64,000 nucleotides of DNA from Bacteriovorax stolpii (GCA_945883845.1 CAMCYI010000018.1:1-64000), one strand, 5' to 3'; counted from the first letter of the stretch, positions 7,894-16,696 are shown. Made by a program: numbers and translations. The notes: a model not told the origin generated them from the letters alone.

Positions 7894-10752
7894 TTAGTCC
7901 TTCCCGTCCTTGCTCTTATCCATCGTCAGACCAGTGAAGAATGAGAACACAGGGTTTTCAACTTTTTCCACAGAAGCGATAGAGCGCGCACCGTGAGAGA
8001 GGGTCTCTTTTTCTTTAAGAGCTTTCGCGAGTTGTTTTTCAAACTGTCTTGAGGCATCGAGGAACTGAGCAGAAAGACCTTTCATCGCAACTTTAAAATC
8101 TTTCAGAGTCGCCTCATCCATTCCGGCAGGAGCGAGATTCTGGATCTTCTCTCCCAGGTCAAAATACATGCGGGCAAAGAGACGGGTAGATAGAATCGCG
8201 AGATCAACCTGATCTGACTCCATGAGATGAGCATATTTCTGCTTAAACTGTTGGGTCTTGAGTAATTGAGCTTCAAGAGACTTGTTAAACAATTCTCCTT
8301 CAAACTTCGGCTTATTCCAGATCACAGTTTCCTGCATTTCGAGGAAATCTTTGTGAGAGGCTTCAAAGAGTTTAATTTCAGTCACCCACTTGAGAGTGTC
8401 AGAGTGTTTGAGTTCCTGGAACTCTTTCACGATATGTTCTTTCAGAGTAAGACTTTGTTTTTCCCAAAACCATTTCTGAAGACTTGAACGGTACTGAGTA
8501 ACGTACGGTTCAACTTTGTGACGTTTCACGAAAAGACGGAGAGCAAAGAAGTCCCCTTGTTTCTCATGAAATTTATAAATCTGAGTAAGGGCGACATCCT
8601 GGAGGCCTGATTTTGAAACACATTTTGTGAAACGTTTTGTAACGTCTTCAGCGTCTGATGGCTTATCTTCAACTAGTGCCGTCATCGTCGCTACTTCGTA
8701 AGAGCGATTTTGAGTTTCGTCTTTCAAAGAACAGAACTTTTCAAGGATCTGGGTTGATAGCTTGTAAGATGTCGCAAAATCCTGAAGCTTGTACATACGT
8801 TCAGCAATTTTTAATTCTTCGTCACGCTTTTCAAGTCTTTCTTCTTCAGTCATACGTGCGTGCGCAAGATCAAGCCAGTTATAGCTGATCGCAGTCTCGC
8901 CTAACTCAAGCCATGTCAGAGCAGCAAAGAATGCGGCCTGATATTTAACTTTATCAGTATAAAGCTTGTGAACATAGATCGATTCGAAACCTTTGGCAGC
9001 TTCGAGTTTCTGGCCATTTTTTGCCATGTCCTGGTACTGCATGAAAAGAATGTTTCCGAGTACGATCTCGGTTTTCTCGATTGTGTCCTGGGAGAATGCC
9101 AGGAAGCCAGTTTTGAATTCATGAATCCATTGAGCGAGTTTAACGGTGTCTTTTTTCTCAATGAACTGATCAAGGATGCGAGTCATGAAGGTTTGTTGTT
9201 CCTTCAGGTGCTCAGGATAGTTTTTTGTATAAAGTCTGATGACGTCAGAGGCGCGCTTGTCATCGTAAGCTTCGTAGTAAATTTCGAACAGCTTTGGATA
9301 GATCTTTTCAGACATCTCATCACGTGGCCAGAGTGTCAGGTGTTCAGAGTAGGCGAAGATAAGGAACTTTCTGTTTTCGGCTTTCTCAAGAACTTCCTGA
9401 CCTGTAAGTGACAGAAGTGAATTGAGTGATTTGCGGGCGAGATCAAGGTTTTTCACCAGTTTTGATTCATTAACGGCCTCAACGTAGGCGGGGGCCGCAT
9501 CTTTAAAGCGTCTTACTGAATAATACGTTTCTGCACGGAAATAGCAGTACTCAGATTTCTTAACCGGATCGAGTTGAATCAGGTGACTGAAAAAAGCGAG
9601 AACGAGATCGATTTCTTTCTCAGAAAAATTCGACTCATCCGCTTTCATGTCTTTTGAAAGTTTGACCTGAAGAAAGCCCGCGAGGCTTCTCATCTTCTCG
9701 ATGGCGTCTTCTTTCATGACAACTGAAAGCTTCATCTTCTTACCAGATTCACTCTCCGCTTTCTTATAATAAGAAACGAGCTCACGAGATGACCTTTCAT
9801 GATCATCAAAACGATTGTAGTGACGGTAGAAATCAAGGTAAGCGTGGAATTCTTCTTCCTGGTACTTGTACCAGTCATTCTTATCGATAAGTTTCTGAAC
9901 GGTCTTCAGGATTACTTCTGTTTCTTTCTCATGACCCTTATCAGAAGTCTTAACCGCCATCGGGAAGAGATAAGGAACAGGATCTTTCTCGTTCTGAAGG
10001 TAGAAATCAAGTCCGTCCATAGGGCGGCCGGCGTAAACAAAGAATGAACCAACGTGCTCAAGGACCTGGTCTTTGATGTTCACATAAGATGGGTTTTTCG
10101 ATAGGAAATACGCCTTCTTGATGTTCGTGATAGCAGCATCAAAATTACGCACTTTTAGATAGCACCACGAAAGATTGAAATGATGCTTCGAGAGCCAGTC
10201 ATCTTCTTCTTTCTTAATCGCACGTTCGTAGTAAGTGACTGCTTCCTGGTATTTCTTCTCGTTATAGTAGAAATCGGCGAGGGCCGTTTCAGCATGGTGA
10301 CGGAGAGAATGGTGAGGATCATTAACGAGATGAATCGTCTCGAGAAGATACTTCTCCGTGATGGTGTCTTTACCGTAGTCACGTGAGTTCAGCGCGAGAA
10401 CGAAATAGATTGAAGCTTTGAAAGGATTCTTCCCTTCTGCTTTCAGAAGCTCGATTCCGTAATTCTTCGTTTTAGAATAGTAAACACGTGTTTCTGAGAA
10501 GTATGACTCTTTATCCTTACCGTTTTTAAGAGCAAGGAACTCCTTGTTGTTCTTTTCGTGAATAAGTTTCAGTCTTTCAGAATGAAGCTCAAGAATGCGG
10601 TAGAGGAGCTCGGGGCTCTTTCTTTTCGCGTTCTCCAGGATTTTCATCTCTGTATTCACGATCGACATCAACTCTTCCCAGCGCTTAGGCTTAGGTGCTT
10701 CTGCTGAGAAAGCAGTTGAAGAAATGAGGGCGGCTAAAAGCAACCATTTCAT
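7894..10752 (-). CDS. Large periplasmic TPR protein of the gliding-type complex (GltD-like)
   Basis: A 952-residue protein with a cleavable signal peptide (MKWLLLAALISSTAFSAEA). Almost all of it is alpha-helical, with TPR units such as YYNEKKYQEAVTYYERAIK and HFNLSWCYLKVRNFDAAI near residues 160-220, and more spread to the C-terminus. Large periplasmic TPR proteins (AgmU/GltD) are part of the Myxococcus Glt complex, bridging inner- and outer-membrane parts. Placement between the TolR-like genes and the TPR lipoprotein supports that role. Starts 2 bases after the preceding stop. Confidence 0.8.
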   Translation of the reverse strand: MKWLLLAALISSTAFSAEAPKPKRWEELMSIVNTEMKILENAKRKSPELLYRILELHSERLKLIHEKNNKEFLALKNGKDKESYFSETRVYYSKTKNYGIELLKAEGKNPFKASIYFVLALNSRDYGKDTITEKYLLETIHLVNDPHHSLRHHAETALADFYYNEKKYQEAVTYYERAIKKEEDDWLSKHHFNLSWCYLKVRNFDAAITNIKKAYFLSKNPSYVNIKDQVLEHVGSFFVYAGRPMDGLDFYLQNEKDPVPYLFPMAVKTSDKGHEKETEVILKTVQKLIDKNDWYKYQEEEFHAYLDFYRHYNRFDDHERSSRELVSYYKKAESESGKKMKLSVVMKEDAIEKMRSLAGFLQVKLSKDMKADESNFSEKEIDLVLAFFSHLIQLDPVKKSEYCYFRAETYYSVRRFKDAAPAYVEAVNESKLVKNLDLARKSLNSLLSLTGQEVLEKAENRKFLIFAYSEHLTLWPRDEMSEKIYPKLFEIYYEAYDDKRASDVIRLYTKNYPEHLKEQQTFMTRILDQFIEKKDTVKLAQWIHEFKTGFLAFSQDTIEKTEIVLGNILFMQYQDMAKNGQKLEAAKGFESIYVHKLYTDKVKYQAAFFAALTWLELGETAISYNWLDLAHARMTEEERLEKRDEELKIAERMYKLQDFATSYKLSTQILEKFCSLKDETQNRSYEVATMTALVEDKPSDAEDVTKRFTKCVSKSGLQDVALTQIYKFHEKQGDFFALRLFVKRHKVEPYVTQYRSSLQKWFWEKQSLTLKEHIVKEFQELKHSDTLKWVTEIKLFEASHKDFLEMQETVIWNKPKFEGELFNKSLEAQLLKTQQFKQKYAHLMESDQVDLAILSTRLFARMYFDLGEKIQNLAPAGMDEATLKDFKVAMKGLSAQFLDASRQFEKQLAKALKEKETLSHGARSIASVEKVENPVFSFFTGLTMDKSKDGKD

Positions 10753-10754
10753 GC

Positions 10755-11225
10755 TTAGTAGTCCCCTTTAACGACAAATTTAAATTGTGAGTATCCTGCA
10801 AGGGCAGAATCATTCATCACGCGCTGGACGATGGCGTAGTCCATGTCCTTATCAAAAACAAGGTTCACGAGTTCAGCATTGTATTGCTGCTTCTGCATGG
10901 CATTGTTCGCTTCTGTCTTTTTCTTTTCGTTTTTTAGAACATCTGTAAGTGCGGTCATTTCCCCTGAGGCAGGAATGCGGCCGATCTCTTTATTGTTCAC
11001 AAAAACTTTTTGCTCTTTGTTCACCTGAACAACCGGAGCAAAACGAGTCATATACTTCGATGCAGAGTCTGCCATCTCGAGATTTTTAGTAAGATCAAGC
11101 TTTAGGTCTGAAGCGTTATAGCTCTTCAGAAGGAACACGAGAAGAATCGTCAAAATATCGAGGAGAGATGTAATATCGACATCCACTCCTTCACGAGGGC
11201 GTCTGCGTCCAAATCTTTTTTTCAT
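10755..11225 (-). CDS. ExbD/TolR-family protein, second copy (AglS/AglQ-like)
   Basis: A 156-residue biopolymer-transport protein. The short cytoplasmic N-terminus is very basic (KKRFGRRRPREG). It is followed by VDVDITSLLDILTILLVFLL, one membrane helix carrying the conserved Asp that takes part in proton flow. The rest is periplasmic. With the TolQ-like protein upstream it should form a proton-driven motor. Having two TolR homologues next to one TolQ homologue is the Agl layout of Myxococcus (AglR with AglQ and AglS). The start overlaps the previous gene's stop by 4 bases. Confidence 0.88.
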   Translation of the reverse strand: MKKRFGRRRPREGVDVDITSLLDILTILLVFLLKSYNASDLKLDLTKNLEMADSASKYMTRFAPVVQVNKEQKVFVNNKEIGRIPASGEMTALTDVLKNEKKKTEANNAMQKQQYNAELVNLVFDKDMDYAIVQRVMNDSALAGYSQFKFVVKGDY

Positions 11226-11683
11226 TTGTTCACTCCGCTGTTATCGAAGACGATTTGTTCAAAGAGCTTCTCTTTGCTTTCTTTGCTCATCTGAGTTGAA
11301 TCGATGACACTTACAAGATGCTGAAAAGGAACCTTTGGTTCGGCTTTCAGGATCATGGTATTTTCTGTTGGGTTCGCGCGCTTAAGATCTGTGAGGTAAG
11401 TTTTCAGTTCTTCTTTCTGAACGGAGGCAAATGTACGCGTTTGCGGATTTTTGAGACCATGTTTTACGACGATGTTTTCTTTGCTCACTTCAAGCGTCAG
11501 ATTAAGGGGGTCTTTATCCTGCTTCTCAGTGCTCTCTTTCATCATCGGAAGACTTGATCCGATCTCATAGACGTCCACGAACTGCGCTGACATCAGAAGG
11601 AAAAAAATAAAAATGAAGACTGAATCGAGGATGGGTACCAGGTTCAGTTTTTCAGGCTTTTTAATTTTGCGTCCGACTTTCAT
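11222..11683 (-). CDS. ExbD/TolR-family protein, first copy (AglQ/AglS-like)
   Basis: A 153-residue protein with a basic start (KVGRKIKKPEKLN), then LVPILDSVFIFIFFLLMSA, a single membrane helix with the channel Asp (D20). The periplasmic part is ~110 residues. It is distinct in sequence from its neighbour, so the two likely make a hetero-oligomeric stator rather than being a recent duplication. It lies 18 bases downstream of the TolQ-like gene. Confidence 0.88.
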   Translation of the reverse strand: MKVGRKIKKPEKLNLVPILDSVFIFIFFLLMSAQFVDVYEIGSSLPMMKESTEKQDKDPLNLTLEVSKENIVVKHGLKNPQTRTFASVQKEELKTYLTDLKRANPTENTMILKAEPKVPFQHLVSVIDSTQMSKESKEKLFEQIVFDNSGVNK

Positions 11684-11701
11684 AAATACCTCTAAAAACT
11701 A

Positions 11702-12424
11702 TTAAGCTGCTTTATCGTTCGAAGAGCTCACCACTCCACCAGCTTTCTTCGTCGAAAGAAGGTCGAGGAGTTTCACTGAGTGCTCTTCAATCTGGCCGAT
11801 CATCTTCTCACCGCGTGCCATGAGGTAAGAGTGAACAACCATCAGGGAGATCGCTGAGATCAGTCCGAGTGCAGTTGTGTTCATCGCAACCGCAATACCT
11901 TCAGCGAGGAGCTGAGCTTTCTGGGAAGCTTCTGCCTGAGCAACTGCCGCGAACGACTGAATCAGACCCTGAATGGTACCGAGAAGTCCGAGGAGTGTAG
12001 AAAGGTTTGCCGCGAGAGCAAGGTAAGAAAGATTCTGTTCAATCTTCGGAACAGTTTCAAGGATCGATGCTTCGAGTGCATCCTGAATCTGATCTTTTGC
12101 CTGATTCGCACGCTTCAGGCCATTCTTCATCACGAATGGAAGAAGAGCGTTGGATTCAGAACAGGTCTGGATCGCTTCCTGAACCTGGTTTCCGATGACA
12201 TATTTTTTGATGGTAGCGAAGAGACTCGCGCCATCGATGTCGTATTTAAAATAATTTTTGAGACGCTCAACTGAGATCGCAATACCCACGCACCAGACGA
12301 TGGCGATGATCCACATGAAGATCCCACCCTCGCTCATAAAACGCGCGCACCATTGAATGAAGTTTTCATTTGTGACAGCTGCAGCGGCAGCGTTCACAGC
12401 AGTTGCTGTTGTGACTGGTTCCAT
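11702..12424 (-). CDS. TolQ/ExbB/MotA-family motor protein (AglR-like)
   Basis: A 240-residue inner-membrane protein, the multi-helix partner of the two TolR-like proteins. Helix 1 is around FMWIIAIVWCVGIAISVERL. Helices 2 and 3 lie in the second half: LAALAANLSTLLGLLGTIQG-like (family signature of TolQ/ExbB) and AVAMNTTALGLISAISLMVV. I set the start at the ATG at 12424, where AAGGGGGA lies 4 bases before; a frame open 13 codons further upstream has no ribosome site. It is the first gene of a six-gene unit and is preceded by a 235-base leader that resembles that of the VWA gene. Confidence 0.9.
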   Translation of the reverse strand: MEPVTTATAVNAAAAAVTNENFIQWCARFMSEGGIFMWIIAIVWCVGIAISVERLKNYFKYDIDGASLFATIKKYVIGNQVQEAIQTCSESNALLPFVMKNGLKRANQAKDQIQDALEASILETVPKIEQNLSYLALAANLSTLLGLLGTIQGLIQSFAAVAQAEASQKAQLLAEGIAVAMNTTALGLISAISLMVVHSYLMARGEKMIGQIEEHSVKLLDLLSTKKAGGVVSSSNDKAA

Positions 12425-12585
12425 AGATTCCCCCTTAAAGACTAAGTTTTCGGTATAAATCATTGAGTTCTGGAGTGTTAATATGCAAATTCCCGCGAAA
12501 GCGCAGGGTTGTAATGGAGCTAATAAATATGTTTAAAAGACTGAGCATTTCGCAACCCATGAATCATTAGATTCAATGGATTTAA

Positions 12586-12695
12586 CCGGTTTTGACTTCA
12601 ACAAACGTGCAGCAAGAATAAACGTCCAACTAAAAACCGGGTTATAGCATTTTCAGCACTTGATTATTCTACTCTTGCTTAAAATGAATTTGTAA
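12586..12695 (-). promoter_or_regulatory. Promoter and repeat-bearing leader of the TolQ-like operon (copy 1)
   Basis: On the minus strand a promoter-like pair TTACAA (12690-12695) and TAGAAT (12666-12671) is separated by 18 bases. About 40 bases beyond, the presumed transcript carries ACGTTT twice, 17 bases apart, within 12587-12625. That 39-base block matches 16736-16774, ahead of the VWA gene, at all but three positions, and the flanking promoter is also similar. The remaining gap to 12424 shows nothing recognisable. Confidence 0.55.
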
Positions 12696-12711
12696 TTTTT
12701 GAGAGGAGAAA

Positions 12712-12861
12712 ATGAAGATTCAGTCATATTCAGAGTGGGTAGAACAGTGGTGGCGAGAGTGGCAGGCACACTCCCGCACCAGAGACAATTTTATGTGGCA
12801 GTCCTATCTTAACGTATCGATATCTTTTTCAATGAAGGGATCAAAGTCTCCTCTGGTGTAG
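12712..12861 (+). CDS. Small tryptophan-rich ORF, possible short gene
   Basis: A 49-residue reading frame with a near-ideal ribosome site (AGGAG, 3 bases before the ATG). It is rich in tryptophan (five W in the first 30 residues, for example EWVEQWWREW), and its end runs antisense through the last 58 bases of the small secreted protein gene at 12804-13052. No signal peptide and no known family. It could be a short regulatory or membrane-active peptide, a remnant of a lost gene, or a chance frame. The strong ribosome site in an otherwise empty 379-base gap is the main support. Confidence 0.35.
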   Translation: MKIQSYSEWVEQWWREWQAHSRTRDNFMWQSYLNVSISFSMKGSKSPLV

Positions 12862-13052
12862 AGATCCATTTCAAATCGCTTCCGTTCGCGCTCTCTGACA
12901 GAGATATCCCCGGGAGCAATGAGCTGACCTTTCACTTCCATGTTCCCCAGGTCAAACTTTTCGTATTTCTTGTACTGGTAGATGACCTTCTGGTCTTCGG
13001 CCAGTGCTGTGATGGCAAATGTGAGGCCGAGGAGGCAGGTAATGAGCTTCAT
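12804..13052 (-). CDS. Small secreted protein of the gliding-type locus
   Basis: An 82-residue protein with a signal peptide (MKLITCLLGLTFAITALAED). The mature part (~63 residues) is highly charged and ends in an Asp/Glu-rich segment. Nothing in it is recognised, but its start overlaps the stop of the TPR gene by 4 bases, so it belongs to the VWA-barrel-TPR unit. It is the last gene of that unit. Confidence 0.7.
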   Translation of the reverse strand: MKLITCLLGLTFAITALAEDQKVIYQYKKYEKFDLGNMEVKGQLIAPGDISVRERERKRFEMDLYTRGDFDPFIEKDIDTLR

Positions 13053-14566
13053 GGTTTCTTCTCCTCAGGTTTGGTCAACGGTGGCGCGTCCGGGATCTCG
13101 CTTGGTGCTGCTGTCGGAAGCGCATCGTTTTTTGGCCCGGAGTAGTCTTCTTCCGGGTCAGTTTTCTCATCTTCTTTTCTGATGGTCTGGCAGTTCGACT
13201 TCAGCCCGAGAGAATAGTCTCCGAGTTCGTCTGCCCAGAAGGCACCACTGAAGGTCCAGAACATCTCAAAGCGAGAACGTTTCACGTTGGAGTAGTCTCC
13301 CCGGCTCCGGTCTGCGATGAGTTTCTTGTTACTGTAGACGAGGTCTTTCTTCCGGGAGATGATTTCGAGATTGAGCTTAAAGAGCTCTGACGAGAAGAAA
13401 GGAACAGTCTGCAGGAACTCGAAGATGTCGGATTTCGCGTTGTAGTTGATCTTCGCAATGATGTTGCTCTTAACTTCCGCTAAGTGATCAAGAAGCTTCT
13501 GCCTCTTATCCCCTTTCTCGGTGTGAGCGATGGACTTCATTTCCTGGTTGATCTTGAAGATCGCATTGAAGTCGAGGCTGAATCTCGTTTCTTTCTTCAT
13601 GCGCGTGACAATGTGGTGGACGAAGTCCTTGTGAGCGCTCAGATCTTCGCCTTCCTTGTACATGAGATTGTAAAAGTAGCTCTGCGAGTTCACGTTCTTT
13701 TTCAGGACAGCTTCCAAAGCACTAAAGCGCGGGCGATAGAATTTGTAGTACTGGTCGATAATAACGAGCGAATCCTCATAAAGACAAAGCCTGAAGTAGG
13801 CCAGTGCCGCGAGATACTCTGCTTCCGGAAAAAAGTAAGTATCAAGAAGTGGTGACTTGTAAGTGACGAGCAAACCTAATGTCCGGTTGAAATCCCCCAT
13901 CTGGTAATAGACCCACGCTTTTTCAAGCAAAAGGTACGGCCACTTGTAGGAAACTTTCGGAACTTTATTGTATGCATCCAGGGCTTCCTGGTATTCCTGT
14001 TTTTTATAATGATGGCGGGCCTTGTTCACGAGACAAATTTCATACACCATGCGGAAGTAGCGCTTGATCTTGTCACTGGGAGCTGCAGCTTCATCCTTCT
14101 CTGCACTCTTCCAGCAGGCCTCAAATGAAATGAACTCTCCCTTGATGTCGCCTTCAAGTGCGTGCACCTGAGCTTCCAGAAGCATGGCCTCCGGGTAAAA
14201 GCGATGGTCCGGATGAATCTTCGAAAAATAACCAAGAGCGAGCTTTGCTTTTTTATTTTTGAGGGCCTGACGGCCAAGAATAAAGCGCGTGCTTGAAGTT
14301 GGATATCTTTCAAGAAGTGATGGATCATAGTCTTCCAGGATTTCAATCCCAGTGTAGTACAAAAGCTCTTCTAGACGAGCAAGATCGTCCTTGGAGATTT
14401 CCTGTTTATAAGTCTCTTTGAAAAATTCATTCAAAGCAGAGTAATGATATTTCTTTGTCTCGAGTTTCTCCCATTCCGGTTTCGGCAGATTAGCTGCTGG
14501 CTTAGGATCTTGTGCCCATAGTGGAAAAGAAACAATGAGAATAAGAACGAGAAGTATTTCTTTCAT
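13049..14566 (-). CDS. Periplasmic TPR protein of the gliding-type locus
   Basis: A 505-residue protein with a signal peptide (MKEILLVLILIVSFPLWAQ) and TPR-like helices over residues ~90-300 (for example KAKLALGYFSKIHPDHRFYP and KQEYQEALDAYNKVPKVSYK). The C-terminus is Pro/Glu/Lys-rich. It should act as a periplasmic scaffold. Myxococcus has comparable TPR proteins (GltC, GltF) in the same complex; which one it matches cannot be told by eye. It lies between the outer-membrane barrel gene and the small secreted protein gene. Confidence 0.8.
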   Translation of the reverse strand: MKEILLVLILIVSFPLWAQDPKPAANLPKPEWEKLETKKYHYSALNEFFKETYKQEISKDDLARLEELLYYTGIEILEDYDPSLLERYPTSSTRFILGRQALKNKKAKLALGYFSKIHPDHRFYPEAMLLEAQVHALEGDIKGEFISFEACWKSAEKDEAAAPSDKIKRYFRMVYEICLVNKARHHYKKQEYQEALDAYNKVPKVSYKWPYLLLEKAWVYYQMGDFNRTLGLLVTYKSPLLDTYFFPEAEYLAALAYFRLCLYEDSLVIIDQYYKFYRPRFSALEAVLKKNVNSQSYFYNLMYKEGEDLSAHKDFVHHIVTRMKKETRFSLDFNAIFKINQEMKSIAHTEKGDKRQKLLDHLAEVKSNIIAKINYNAKSDIFEFLQTVPFFSSELFKLNLEIISRKKDLVYSNKKLIADRSRGDYSNVKRSRFEMFWTFSGAFWADELGDYSLGLKSNCQTIRKEDEKTDPEEDYSGPKNDALPTAAPSEIPDAPPLTKPEEKKP

Positions 14567-14575
14567 TGCCCGCCC

Positions 14576-15274
14576 TTAGTAGGAAAACCCGATGGAGGTG
14601 ATCACATCGGTGTTAGTACGAAGTTTGTCAGACTTCGGATCTTTAGCACCGGGGGCGCGGTAGTATGTATTCATATATTCTATAGAGAGGTGGATGTTCT
14701 CGCTCAGGTGAAACTTGAGATTAGTCTTGAGAACCGCACCTATGTAGTTTTCTTCCCTATAGAAGTTCGCAAGATTTTTCTTTCCTGCAGACTTCAAATT
14801 ACTTTCTGCCTTGATAGAAGAAAGACCAGCCCCGAAAGACCAGTCGAAGTAAAAGATCTGGTTAAAAGTATTGATCTTACCGTAGAACGGTGACCAAATG
14901 GCGAGAGCACCAGTGTTTGATTTTAATCTGCGGACAAACGGAACGAGATTGTTCACTGATTGAATGCTGTCGTACTCATCGTTTGAGGTATTAGTGTATT
15001 GGTTATGGAAAACTTCCAGTCCCCATTCTTCATGAACATAGAATCCTGCACGTGCCTGGAATCCGTAGGTGTCCTGAAATTTGGACGTGAAGTTAGAAAG
15101 GTAACCAACGTCGAAATAAAAGGTGTGTTCTTTTTTATGAAGTTTGTTCTGAAGAACATAAACTTTCTTATCAGGATCAAGCCAGAGGAAGTCGTATAAC
15201 GACTTCTCTCCGGCATGAATCTCTTGAGTGAAAAATACGGCCAGTCCAATGGCAATCAAAGATAACTTAAGCAT
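14576..15274 (-). CDS. Outer-membrane beta-barrel protein (GltA/B/H-like)
   Basis: A 232-residue protein with a signal peptide (to about HAG at residue 22). It shows alternating strands rich in aromatic residues, such as HTFYFDVGYLSNFTSKF, QARAGFYVHEEWGLEVFHN and NIHLSIEYMNTYY. It ends in SIGFSY, an aromatic C-terminal residue as in BAM-inserted outer-membrane proteins. Its length suggests an 8- to 10-strand barrel. Myxococcus Glt complexes contain several such barrels (GltA, GltB, GltH). It lies 36 bases after the VWA lipoprotein gene, presumably cotranscribed. Confidence 0.82.
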   Translation of the reverse strand: MLKLSLIAIGLAVFFTQEIHAGEKSLYDFLWLDPDKKVYVLQNKLHKKEHTFYFDVGYLSNFTSKFQDTYGFQARAGFYVHEEWGLEVFHNQYTNTSNDEYDSIQSVNNLVPFVRRLKSNTGALAIWSPFYGKINTFNQIFYFDWSFGAGLSSIKAESNLKSAGKKNLANFYREENYIGAVLKTNLKFHLSENIHLSIEYMNTYYRAPGAKDPKSDKLRTNTDVITSIGFSY

Positions 15275-15310
15275 ACACGTCCTTCGTGGTCGTTAGCGTT
15301 CTGATAACGT

Positions 15311-16696
15311 CTACTTCAAATAAGTGACTCTGATTGTAGCATTAACCGGTGGAATTTGTCCTTGGTCAAATTTAATAGATCTTGAAGGAGCATCATAGCT
15401 GAACTGAGTTGTCTCAACACCGTTCACGTACACTTTCAAACTTCCATTGACCGGAGTTGCTGCCAGAGCAAAACTGTCGAGAAGGTTGATGATGGCCGTT
15501 CCCATGTCGCTCAGAACATTTGCGAAATCTTCACGGATATCTGACACAATCCCGGCACTCGCAGTGGCCACATCAGCGTAACGCTGAAACCCAGTCGAGA
15601 TACCTGAAGGACCAGTGTTTGATAAAGTCTTATCCACGATTGTGTAGACTTTTACGAGACCAGCAGAAGACTTGTAACCTCTTAAATTTTCCCAGTAGGC
15701 GATTGGAGTTTTCGGAGACTGATCTTCCTCGTCGGAAATTATCACGACAGCCAGGTAAGCATCACTTCTCATCCAGCTCGCAGCATGTTTGGCCATGAAG
15801 CCTTCCGAAGCTTCGAGACCTTTTTCATATCCTGAACCAGAGATCCCTACTTTCACGAGATTTTTAAAATCCAACAAAAATTGAGCCTCATCGGCCTGGG
15901 CCTTAACAGAAGTCAGTTTCGTATCACTTCCTGTGACCATTTTACCATTCTTGGTAGCAGAACTTGTGTCAGTAGTCGTGATCGCCATTTTAAAATCTAC
16001 GTTCTTCGTAATGAAGTCTGAGATAAAGGCGTCGAAGTTTCTACCAAGTGAGTCCTGTTCGTCGGCCATTGATCCAGAGTCATCTACGATCCAGAGAACA
16101 TCCAGTTTCTTGGTTTGGGCAGCTGACTGCTGAAAATTTTCTTCAGCTTCTTCGTGAGATACACCACCAGTAGTCGTTCCACCAGCGGTAGATCCATCTG
16201 TACCACCAGTTACTGAGCCACCTGAAGTTCCACCGGTAGTAGAAGATCCGTCTGTTCCACCAGTAGTTGTTGATGTGCCGCCAGTAGTAGCTGATCCGTC
16301 AGTACCGCCTGTCGTTGTTGTTGATCCACCAGTTGTTACTGATCCGTCAGTACCGCCAGTTGTTGTAGTAGAGCCACCTGTTGTTACTGATCCATCAGTA
16401 CCGCCAGTTGTTGTGTCGCCCGTCGTGGCGCCACCTGCTGTAGATCCGTCCGTGCCGGCAACAGTGCTGCCGTCAACGCCACCGTCTATGCCGCCGTCCA
16501 CGCCTGCAGTAGTTTCAGTTGCGTTCGGATCTAAATATTCTTTCTCATAGAACCCGTCTTTGTTACAAGACGAGAGAGCAAGAACGAAGAAAAGCGATAG
16601 CATCGCATTTCCCAGTTTTGCTCTGGTGCTTGAGGATTTTGAGTTTTCAACAACTAAGTTTGAAGACTGAAAACCATTCGACTGAAAGTGTTTCAT
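15311..16696 (-). CDS. VWA-domain surface lipoprotein, CglB-like candidate adhesin
   Basis: A ~461-residue lipoprotein. The lipobox is LSSC after an unusually long N-region. Then comes a ~100-residue Gly/Thr/Ser linker with 16-residue repeats (TGGTDGSVTTGGSTTT type). A von Willebrand A domain follows from ~195, with an intact MIDAS (DDSGSM at ~203-208) and the strand AYLAVVIISDEEDQS. The C-terminal ~60 residues form a beta-rich domain. In Myxococcus the gliding adhesin CglB is a VWA lipoprotein carried by the Glt complex; position next to this machine suggests the same role. Start set at ATG 16696 (AAGG 4 bases upstream). A frame opening at 16753 would start inside the conserved leader block. 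Confidence 0.82.
   Translation of the reverse strand: MKHFQSNGFQSSNLVVENSKSSSTRAKLGNAMLSLFFVLALSSCNKDGFYEKEYLDPNATETTAGVDGGIDGGVDGSTVAGTDGSTAGGATTGDTTTGGTDGSVTTGGSTTTTGGTDGSVTTGGSTTTTGGTDGSATTGGTSTTTGGTDGSSTTGGTSGGSVTGGTDGSTAGGTTTGGVSHEEAEENFQQSAAQTKKLDVLWIVDDSGSMADEQDSLGRNFDAFISDFITKNVDFKMAITTTDTSSATKNGKMVTGSDTKLTSVKAQADEAQFLLDFKNLVKVGISGSGYEKGLEASEGFMAKHAASWMRSDAYLAVVIISDEEDQSPKTPIAYWENLRGYKSSAGLVKVYTIVDKTLSNTGPSGISTGFQRYADVATASAGIVSDIREDFANVLSDMGTAIINLLDSFALAATPVNGSLKVYVNGVETTQFSYDAPSRSIKFDQGQIPPVNATIRVTYLK
16195..16450 (-). repeat. Imperfect 48-bp tandem repeats encoding the Gly/Thr linker
   Basis: Four or more imperfect copies of a unit encoding TGGTDGSVTTGGSTTT, inside the VWA lipoprotein gene. 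Such repeats are prone to change copy number, which would lengthen or shorten the linker that holds the VWA head away from the membrane. Confidence 0.75.

Noticed and set aside
8968..9411. 147-residue plus-strand frame
   Set aside because: Antisense to the large TPR gene, Phe/Glu-rich shadow composition, no ribosome site.
16275..16550. Pro/Val-rich plus-strand frame
   Set aside because: It is the reverse reading of the Gly/Thr repeat linker of the VWA lipoprotein.
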